From the NCBI GenBank assembly GCA_023266955.1, contig JAHFOH010000009.1:1-19921 (forward strand): 19,921 nt of DNA, read 5' to 3'. Below are positions 14,399 to 19,921 of the stretch, piece after piece. The stretch is from Nitrososphaerota archaeon (GTDB lineage Archaea; Thermoproteota; Nitrososphaeria; Nitrososphaerales; JAHFOH01). The notes under the pieces are model-generated. The model had not been told where the DNA came from and made no database searches. It saw only the letters and a list, made by a program, of their open reading frames with translations. Positions within the stretch are counted from its first letter, which is position 1; each line of letters begins with the position of its first letter. The translations under genes and the position numbers were made by a program.

Positions 14399-15532
14399 AT
14401 GACAACGGTTCAATACGTGCCTGGTCTAGAGAACGTCATAGCTGCAGAATCCCGCATCTCCGCTATTGATGTAGAGGCTCATTCCATCGTTGTGATGGGC
14501 TATGACCTTTCCGAGGTATCCCTCAAGGCTTCCTATGAAGAAGTGGCCCACCTGCTGCTCTTCGGTCATCTGCCAAACGAGCTAGAGCTGAGAAATTTCT
14601 CTCGGCAGCTGGAAGACAATCGAAGTCTTCCTCGTGAAGTGTACGATTGGCTTCGACTTATGCCGAGTTCCATCAAACCCATGGACCAATTGCGAATAGC
14701 CATCCCGATGCTGGCTGTCTTCGATCCTGAAGTGGAAGATAACTCTCATGAAGCAAATATCCGAAAGGCGACTAGGCTTATCGCCAAGCTGCCCATACTC
14801 ATTGCCCATGGATATCGAATAGCCCGAGGAAGGGAGCTTGTGAGCCCTGATCCATCGCTCCCCCATGCACAAAATTTTCTCTATATGATTACAGGTAAGA
14901 AGGCAAACGACTTCGAAGGAAAGGTCTTCGAAACATCCATGAACCTGTACGTAGAACATGAGCTTGCTGCATCAACCTTCGCTGCCCGTGTCGTAGCCTC
15001 GACGTTCTGCGATATCTATGGCGCTGCCGCAGCGGCGGTATCGGCGCTCAAGGGCCCACTTCATGGACGAGCTAACGAGAAAGCCATGGAAATGCTTCTG
15101 CAGATAGGTCAAGTGGATAATAGCGAGCGTTGGATTCGGGCTTCTCTTGAGCGAAGCGAGAGGATAATGGGCTTCGGCCACCGAGTCTATAGAAGGGGGC
15201 TGGATCCCCGAGCTGATATAATGAAGGGCTTTCTGAAAGATCTGGGGGAGCGAATAGGGCAGACCAAGTGGTATGAGATGACTGTCAGAATAGAGGAGCT
15301 TATGAGGAATGAGAGGAACCTCTACCCCAACGTGGACTACTATGTGGGCCCTGTATACTATCTCCTTGGTATCCCTATCGAATTAGACACCGCAGTTTTC
15401 GCTGCTGCAAGGATGGCGGGATGGGCAGCTCACGCTATAGAGCAGCATGGGAATAACAGGATATTTAGGCCAAGGGCGCTTTACACCGGCCTGAGGGGCC
15501 TCCGATATACTCCCCTCGAGCAGAGAAGCTAG
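14399..15532 (+). CDS. prpC: 2-Methylcitrate synthase / citrate synthase
   Basis: Condenses propionyl-CoA (or acetyl-CoA) with oxaloacetate. A 377-residue archaeal-type short citrate synthase. The catalytic triad is His222 (GPLHGRAN), His261 (GFGHRVYRR) and Asp313 (NVDYYVGPVYY). The segment EHELAASTFAARVVAST (187-203) is characteristic, and the C-terminal RPRALYTG gives the substrate-binding Arg. The ATG immediately follows the TAG of prpB, so the two are cotranscribed. This position makes 2-methylcitrate synthase the likely role, but archaeal enzymes of this type often use both substrates and it could also serve the TCA cycle. Confidence 0.9.
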   Translation: MTTVQYVPGLENVIAAESRISAIDVEAHSIVVMGYDLSEVSLKASYEEVAHLLLFGHLPNELELRNFSRQLEDNRSLPREVYDWLRLMPSSIKPMDQLRIAIPMLAVFDPEVEDNSHEANIRKATRLIAKLPILIAHGYRIARGRELVSPDPSLPHAQNFLYMITGKKANDFEGKVFETSMNLYVEHELAASTFAARVVASTFCDIYGAAAAAVSALKGPLHGRANEKAMEMLLQIGQVDNSERWIRASLERSERIMGFGHRVYRRGLDPRADIMKGFLKDLGERIGQTKWYEMTVRIEELMRNERNLYPNVDYYVGPVYYLLGIPIELDTAVFAAARMAGWAAHAIEQHGNNRIFRPRALYTGLRGLRYTPLEQRS

Positions 15533-15580
15533 CTTTTCAGCCTCTTCAGTTAAGACGCAGCTCCGCAACACGGCAAGGAA

Positions 15581-15590
15581 GATATAACTT
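15581..15590 (+). promoter_or_regulatory. TATA-like element upstream of the second mutase
   Basis: GATATAACTT is the only TATA-like sequence in the prpC-mutase gap. It predicts transcription from about 15611 and a leader of about 22 nt before the TTG at 15633. Confidence 0.4.
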
Positions 15591-15614
15591 GAACGAAGTT
15601 AGTGCTCTCACCAA

Positions 15615-15631
15615 CAAAATCGGTGATTTTG
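15615..15631 (+). promoter_or_regulatory. Perfect inverted repeat spanning the mutase Shine-Dalgarno
   Basis: CAAAATC-GGT-GATTTTG has 7-bp perfect arms and a 3-base centre. The sequence GGTGAT inside it (15622-15627) matches the complement of the archaeal 16S 3' end and is spaced five bases from the TTG at 15633. As DNA it could be an operator just downstream of the start site; as RNA it is a hairpin that hides part of the ribosome binding site. Confidence 0.5.
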
Positions 15632-15632
15632 A

Positions 15633-17387
15633 TTGCGGCGCGTAGAAAGTTACTGGAGACTAAAATTGCGTGAAATTCGTAGATTACGGACGGATTCGCC
15701 CGTAGTGTTTAACGCGAGAGCGATCCAGAAAATTCGCAGAAGCCTTTCTTCCTGGAATAGGAGAACACTCAGACCTTGGCTGCAAAAGTCGCCTGAATCT
15801 CCACGATCGTACGAAACGTCATCAAGTATCCCTCTCAAAAGATTCTACACGCCAGTCGACGTAGCATATCTTGACTACGAGCGTGATCTAGGCTATCCGG
15901 GAGCATTCCCCTTCACGAATGGAATCTATCCAAACATGTACAGAGGAAAACTGTGGACCATGAGGATGTTCTCAGGCTTCGGTATGCCTGAAGATACCAA
16001 CAGACGGTTAAAGTATCTTCTCGAGCAGGGCGAAACAGGACTCAGCATTGCTTTCGACATGCCCACGCTGTACGGTTATGATTGCGACCACACCAAGGCG
16101 CATGGTGAAGTGGGCAAATGCGGAGTAAATGTATCCTCACTAAAGGACATGGAGATCATCTTTGATGGAATACCCCTTGATAGGGTCAGCACCTCAATGA
16201 CCATCAATGCCCCTGCAGCGGTACTGACCTGCATGTACGCTGCGGTTGGTGAGAAACAGAATGTTCCCAAGAGGAAACTTCGAGGAACAGTGCAAACTGA
16301 CATTCTGAAAGAGTACATCGCACAGAAGGAATGGGCATATCCCCCTGAAGCTCACCTAAGGATCATTAGAGACATGATGGTCTACTGCACTAGGTACATG
16401 CCCAACTGGAATTACATCAGCATAAGCGGCTATCATATCAGAGAAGCCGGTGCAAATGCAGTTCAGGAGCTCGCCTTCACACTTGCAGACGGGTTCGCCT
16501 ACGTAGATCTTGGGATTGAAGCGGGCCTAAAAATAGATGAATTCGCTCCACGGCTCTCCTTCTTCTTCAACTGCACGATGGATTTCTTTGAAGAGATTGC
16601 TAAGTTTAGAGCGGCGAGACGAATTTGGGCGAGGGTCATGAAGGAAAAGTACCGCGCCAAGGATCCTCGTTCTCTCTGGCTAAGATTTCACACCCAGACC
16701 TCTGGAGCTTCACTCACTTGGCAGCAGCCGATGAACAACATAATCAGAACGACGATAGGGGCGTTGGCGGCGGTCTTGGGAGGAACGCAGTCGTTACACA
16801 CCAATTCGTACGATGAAGCTTGGGCTCTTCCTACCGAGCAAGCGGTAATGGTGGCCCTGAGAACTCAACAGATTATCGCAGAAGAAACGGGTGCTGCCGA
16901 CATCACCGATCCACTAGCAGGATCCTACTTAATTGAATGGCTTACCGACGAGATGGAGGAGAGAGTATACAGGTATTTTGACCAAATCGAGTCGTTGGGT
17001 GGTGTTCTTGAAGCGATCAGGGCGGGCTACCTGCAAAGAGAGATAGTAGAAAACGCGTACAGGGATCAGCTGAAGCTTGAAAATGGAGAGCATGTCATGG
17101 TTGGTGTGAACAAGCACGCTATACATGAGGAGCCTCCAATAGACACATTGAAGGTTAATCCCGCCGTCCAAGATAAGCAGATAGAAAGACTTGAGCGTTT
17201 GAGAAGAGAAAGGGACCATCCTAAGGTCAAGACGGCGCTAAGTGCACTAAAAACCGCCTTCAAGGATTCGCGGGCTAACTGCATGTATCCCATGTTGAAG
17301 GCTGTCAAGGCGTATTGTACTCTAGGAGAAATCGTGGACGTTGGAAGAGAGGTATTCGGAGAGTGGAGAGAGCCATCCCTCCTATAG
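15633..17387 (+). CDS. icmA: Acyl-CoA mutase catalytic chain with isobutyryl-CoA mutase signature
   Basis: An adenosylcobalamin-dependent carbon-skeleton mutase large subunit, probably interconverting isobutyryl-CoA and n-butyryl-CoA. The 584-residue chain lacks a B12 domain. Aligned on invariant motifs with Propionibacterium methylmalonyl-CoA mutase, Tyr89 is replaced by Phe113 (WTMRMFSGFG) and Arg207 by Gln231 (AQKEWAYPP), with His268 conserved (ISGYHIREAG). The spacings 118 and 37 are identical in both. Phe/Gln at these sites is the known isobutyryl-CoA mutase pair; Arg needed for the methylmalonyl carboxylate is gone. The 2-hydroxyisobutyryl-CoA mutase pair (Ile and Asp) is absent: the Asp site is Ala140. 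The TTG start has a GGTGAT ribosome site; GTG 15705 would shorten it to 560 aa and is the alternative. The B12 subunit follows 36 bases later. Confidence 0.88.
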   Translation: MRRVESYWRLKLREIRRLRTDSPVVFNARAIQKIRRSLSSWNRRTLRPWLQKSPESPRSYETSSSIPLKRFYTPVDVAYLDYERDLGYPGAFPFTNGIYPNMYRGKLWTMRMFSGFGMPEDTNRRLKYLLEQGETGLSIAFDMPTLYGYDCDHTKAHGEVGKCGVNVSSLKDMEIIFDGIPLDRVSTSMTINAPAAVLTCMYAAVGEKQNVPKRKLRGTVQTDILKEYIAQKEWAYPPEAHLRIIRDMMVYCTRYMPNWNYISISGYHIREAGANAVQELAFTLADGFAYVDLGIEAGLKIDEFAPRLSFFFNCTMDFFEEIAKFRAARRIWARVMKEKYRAKDPRSLWLRFHTQTSGASLTWQQPMNNIIRTTIGALAAVLGGTQSLHTNSYDEAWALPTEQAVMVALRTQQIIAEETGAADITDPLAGSYLIEWLTDEMEERVYRYFDQIESLGGVLEAIRAGYLQREIVENAYRDQLKLENGEHVMVGVNKHAIHEEPPIDTLKVNPAVQDKQIERLERLRRERDHPKVKTALSALKTAFKDSRANCMYPMLKAVKAYCTLGEIVDVGREVFGEWREPSLL

Positions 17388-17423
17388 ATTCGCAGGATAA
17401 TTCAGCATAAGATAGGAATTCCG

Positions 17424-17861
17424 ATGTCGTCTGTTAAGCCAGAAAAACTGGAGAGGAAGATCCGAATATTGGTGGCTAAACCTGGTCTTGACGGTCACGA
17501 TAGGGGCGCATTGATCCTTTCAAGGGCTTTCAGAGACGCAGGAATGGAAGTAATCTACAGCGGTCTTCTACCCACACCGGACGATGTGGCGCAAATGGCA
17601 ATCGACGAGGATGTTGATGTAGTTGCAATGAGCCTCCTAAACGGGGCTCATATGACCGCGTTTCCGATGGTAGGCCGAATCTTGAAGGAGAAAGGTGCCC
17701 GAGACATCTTACTGGTTGGAGGAGGGATCATACCTGAAGAAGACAAGAAGCTACTGCAAAAGGACGGTATTACAGGAAACTTTGGTCCAGGCACACCCCT
17801 GAAGACAATCATCGACCACATAATCGAGAGAGTTCGAAAAGAACGCTGGAAGCTGAAATAG
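17424..17861 (+). CDS. B12-binding small subunit of acyl-CoA mutase
   Basis: Carries adenosylcobalamin base-off/His-on for the mutase catalytic chain. The 145-residue Rossmann-like protein shows KPGLDGHDRG with the cobalt ligand His25 in the DxHxxG motif (23-28). It also has the SLLNGAH segment (about 70-76) and VGGGIIP, followed by FGPGT, as in the C-terminal domain of methylmalonyl-CoA mutases. A TAGGA purine run sits about seven bases before the ATG. It lies 36 bases after the isobutyryl-CoA mutase-like chain, its obvious partner. No second copy is in the window, so it may also serve the methylmalonyl-CoA mutase chain encoded on the other strand. Confidence 0.93.
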   Translation: MSSVKPEKLERKIRILVAKPGLDGHDRGALILSRAFRDAGMEVIYSGLLPTPDDVAQMAIDEDVDVVAMSLLNGAHMTAFPMVGRILKEKGARDILLVGGGIIPEEDKKLLQKDGITGNFGPGTPLKTIIDHIIERVRKERWKLK

Positions 17862-17926
17862 TCGCCACGAAATCCTTGACTTGCTTGGTCTTAATCGCCG
17901 ATCTCTTCGTCAGCTTAAGGTGAAGA

Positions 17927-18703
17927 GTGCTGCTGAACATAGTTGTCTGCGTCAAGATAACCTTCGATATTTCGCTGATCGGAGTGGACTCAGTTACTAG
18001 AGCTCCGATATTCAGGGATGTTCCATTCAAAATTAGTGACTTTGACTTGAACGCGATAGAGGAAGCCGTTAGGCTCAAAGAGAGGCACGGCGGCAAAGTA
18101 ACGAGTGTTTCCGTTGGGCCGATCGAAAGAAAGGATTCCATTAAGAGAGCTCTCGCAATGGGCGTTGACGAAGCTTATTTCGTTGCGATAGATCAAACGG
18201 CAAATCTTGATTCTCTTCAGGTAGCCGAAATACTGCATGCGGTCCTGCGAAGGCTCAGCGCTGATACGATTATTTGCGGAGAAGGTTCAGTGGATGAGTA
18301 CAATTCTCAGATAGGCCCAAGACTGTCTGAACTCCTAGGAATCCCGGTTGTTGCTTATGCTAGCAAGGTCGAAATAACAGATAGGACTGTAACTGCTGAG
18401 AGGTCTCTCGAACGTATCAAGCAAACAGTCCGCTGCAATCTTCCATTGATTCTTTCAGTGGGTTCCGAAATCAATGAGCCACGATTCCCTACACTGCTTC
18501 AAATCATGGGTGCGTCGAAAAAACCGATCAAGGTGTTAACCACCAATGACCTTGAGGTTAGCCTTGAAGAGACGCCTGCTCTGAGCATCCTCGATATTTC
18601 GGCTCCTGAGAGTCGCAGAAGGAGGATAAGGATTGAGGGAGACTCGGAGACCGCCGCCCGAAAACTTGTCGCTAACCTTGTGCAGGAGGGTGTATTGACT
18701 TAA
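17927..18703 (+). CDS. etfB: Electron transfer flavoprotein, beta subunit
   Basis: Forms a heterodimer with EtfA that accepts electrons from acyl-CoA dehydrogenases; cytosolic. The 258-residue protein begins with NIVVCVK, the family's first strand. It continues with FDLNAIEEAVRLKERHGGKVTSVSVGP (about 38-64), ALAMGVDEAYFV, and the nucleotide-binding segment GEGSVDEYNSQIGPRLSELLGIP (about 117-139). The last segment lacks the full DGDTAQVGP form of electron-bifurcating NADH-using EtfB, so bifurcation is not supported, though it is not excluded in this divergent archaeal form. The GTG start (17927) is preceded by AAGGTGA. The stop overlaps the etfA start (TAATG). Confidence 0.92.
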   Translation: MLLNIVVCVKITFDISLIGVDSVTRAPIFRDVPFKISDFDLNAIEEAVRLKERHGGKVTSVSVGPIERKDSIKRALAMGVDEAYFVAIDQTANLDSLQVAEILHAVLRRLSADTIICGEGSVDEYNSQIGPRLSELLGIPVVAYASKVEITDRTVTAERSLERIKQTVRCNLPLILSVGSEINEPRFPTLLQIMGASKKPIKVLTTNDLEVSLEETPALSILDISAPESRRRRIRIEGDSETAARKLVANLVQEGVLT

Positions 18704-19671
18704 TGTCTGGCTTACTGCTAACTTTTTCCGAGCGAAGAGATATTCTGTACGAGCTTCTCTCTCTGGCGACAAGACTTGCTGATGAAAACCGCTGGATTGT
18801 AGGAGCCGTAAACATTGGTCAGAACTCTGCCGATCCAAATGATGTTATAGGAAGAGGCGCAGATAGAGTATTCCAGCTTCAATCAGCTTCAGGGGTCGGC
18901 GATCTTCAGCCGCAGCAGATAGGGGCCATTCTACAACATATCGGGGAATCAGACGAGCTGGTCATGGCGCTGATCGGTGCCACTAGGGAAGGCAATGAGA
19001 CTGCATCACGTCTGGCCCAGATGCTTGGAGTCGGATGTGTAACAGGTTGCTTAGACTTGGAAGTGAAGGAGAGGAAAGTTGTGGCTTGGCGATCTCTTTA
19101 CGGAGGCAAGTTTACGGAAAAAGTCGCCATAAATGGCTCACCTGCAGTGGTAACGGTACTTCCTAGGAGGTTCACTTCGAGTCCTCCAAATTCCCAGAGA
19201 AAGGGTGAGGTTCTGATCACTGAATTCAAATTGCCCGTGCCTCCTCTCAAGGTAATATCTTCTGAAGAGAAGACTAAGAGTTTGGCTGATCTGGAGGGGG
19301 CAAACATCATAATCTCGGGAGGAAGAGGTTTCAAAAAGAAGGAGGATCTGCAACTTCTGGAAGAATTGGCGAAGACGGTAGGAGGCGCGGTGGCCGGGAC
19401 ACGCCCCTTAACTGAGGATATGGATTGGCTACCCGCAGATTCTCAAGTTGGCCTTTCGGGGAAAAAGGTCAATCCGAAGTTATACATCGCATGTGGAGTC
19501 TCGGGACAAATTCAGCACATCATTGGCATGAGGGATTCTAAGGTCGTTGTCTCGATCAATATAGATGAGAACGCGCCGATCTTCCAGGAATCCGACTATT
19601 ACATAGTAAGTGATCTTTACGAAGTTCTTCCCACATTAACTAGAGTCTTCAAAGAGGCATTGGGTAAGTAA
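18703..19671 (+). CDS. etfA: Electron transfer flavoprotein, alpha subunit
   Basis: The FAD-carrying subunit of ETF. The 322-residue protein has a divergent N-terminal domain (about 1-190) and a highly conserved FAD domain at 200-315: SGGRGF, GTRPLTEDMDWLPADSQVGLSGK, PKLYIACGVSGQIQH, GMRDSKVVVSINIDENAPIFQESDYYIVSDL. All FAD-contact motifs look intact. It overlaps etfB by one base, so they are cotranscribed. It likely passes electrons on to the Fe-S oxidoreductase encoded convergently one base beyond its stop. Length is normal for the family. Confidence 0.95.
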   Translation: MSGLLLTFSERRDILYELLSLATRLADENRWIVGAVNIGQNSADPNDVIGRGADRVFQLQSASGVGDLQPQQIGAILQHIGESDELVMALIGATREGNETASRLAQMLGVGCVTGCLDLEVKERKVVAWRSLYGGKFTEKVAINGSPAVVTVLPRRFTSSPPNSQRKGEVLITEFKLPVPPLKVISSEEKTKSLADLEGANIIISGGRGFKKKEDLQLLEELAKTVGGAVAGTRPLTEDMDWLPADSQVGLSGKKVNPKLYIACGVSGQIQHIIGMRDSKVVVSINIDENAPIFQESDYYIVSDLYEVLPTLTRVFKEALGK

Positions 19672-19672
19672 T

Positions 19673-19921
19673 TCAAAGGCTTTCCGCGACAATCTCAGCT
19701 ATATCCTTCACTTGTAAACCCGCTTCTAGTCCCGTGGTCTTTACACCGTCTTCAAACATCTGCAAACAAAATGGACATTCTGTGGCGAGAATGCCTGCAC
19801 CCGTTTTGAAAGCTTCTTTCGTCCGTATCACATTGATCTTCTCTTCTTGTGGAACGTTGTACCAATAATTCGCTCCTCCGCCACCACAGCAGAAGCTTTT
19901 CTCCCTACTCCTCGGCATCTC
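19673..19921 (-). CDS. CCG-domain Fe-S oxidoreductase (HdrD/GlpC-like), C-terminal part only
   Basis: The 5' end lies outside the window; the frame is open to base 19921. The visible 82 or so codons form the end of a cysteine-rich CCG domain: SFCCGGGGANYW, then EAFKTGAGILATECPFCLQMFEDGVK, then a DIAEIV tail. This domain binds a noncubane 4Fe-4S cluster or zinc in heterodisulfide reductase HdrB/HdrD, GlpC and related oxidoreductases. HdrD-like membrane-anchored Fe-S proteins encoded beside etfAB are known partners that pass ETF electrons to quinone, which is the favoured role here. The ATG 19918-19916 is internal to the domain and not the real start. Confidence 0.85.
   Translation of the reverse strand, partial: EMPRSREKSFCCGGGGANYWYNVPQEEKINVIRTKEAFKTGAGILATECPFCLQMFEDGVKTTGLEAGLQVKDIAEIVAESL

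Noticed and set aside
15633..17387. 2-Hydroxyisobutyryl-CoA mutase or methylmalonyl-CoA mutase identity for the second mutase
   Set aside because: The Ile/Asp pair of 2-hydroxyisobutyryl-CoA mutase is replaced by Phe/Ala, and the Arg needed for the methylmalonyl carboxylate is Gln.
17862..17926. Separate promoter for etfB
   Set aside because: No convincing TATA-like element in the 65-base gap; read-through from the mutase-B12 subunit transcript is as likely.
1..19921. CRISPR arrays, insertion sequences, transposases, prophage or conjugative genes
   Set aside because: No periodic repeats, transposase or integrase motifs, or terminal inverted repeats were seen.

Overview
The window is archaeal. 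The ribosomal proteins uS13 and uS4 are of the archaeal type. The pseudouridine synthase carries an archaeal Cbf5-type PUA domain and follows an archaeal-type cytidylate kinase. A class II tRNA-Ser gene has a short intron. TATA-like boxes lie about 25-37 bp from start codons, so several mRNAs look leaderless or nearly so. Non-ATG starts are common (TTG for glmS, rps4, meaB and one mutase; GTG for etfB and the other mutase). A TACK-type lineage is plausible but cannot be fixed from this sequence alone. The metabolic genes suggest a heterotroph that burns short-chain and branched acyl-CoAs.

Layout. 1-1578: cytidylate kinase and Cbf5, overlapping by ATGA. 1579-2697: a structured-looking intergenic stretch and a CorA-type Mg transporter. 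2836-2939: tRNA-Ser(GGA) with a 15-nt intron. 3133-5079: AMP-forming acyl-CoA synthetase. 5101-6870 (-): GlmS, divergent from a winged-helix protein (6975-7916) that ends in a perfect EF-hand loop; the shared promoter region holds a near-perfect palindrome. 7913-8920 (-): rps13-rps4, cut off from the usual rps11/rpoD continuation. 9080-9976: metallo-beta-lactamase-fold hydrolase.

9973-19921 is a propionyl-/butyryl-CoA catabolic island. On the minus strand meaB, a methylmalonyl-CoA mutase large subunit and an alpha/beta hydrolase form one unit. On the plus strand lie what looks like the last ~48 codons of a decayed prpD, then prpB (methylisocitrate lyase) and prpC (2-methylcitrate/citrate synthase). 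Next comes a second mutase large subunit whose active-site pair is Phe/Gln, the isobutyryl-CoA mutase signature, followed by the only B12-binding small subunit seen, then etfB-etfA. The window ends inside a convergent CCG-domain Fe-S oxidoreductase.

Read together, the island could activate short acids (acyl-CoA synthetase with Gly at the chain-length gate), interconvert n-butyryl- and isobutyryl-CoA, take electrons from acyl-CoA dehydrogenases through ETF and an Fe-S partner, and dispose of the resulting propionyl-CoA by two routes, methylmalonyl-CoA to succinyl-CoA and methylcitrate to pyruvate plus succinate. Propionyl-CoA carboxylase, the epimerase, acyl-CoA dehydrogenases and an intact methylcitrate dehydratase are not in the window.
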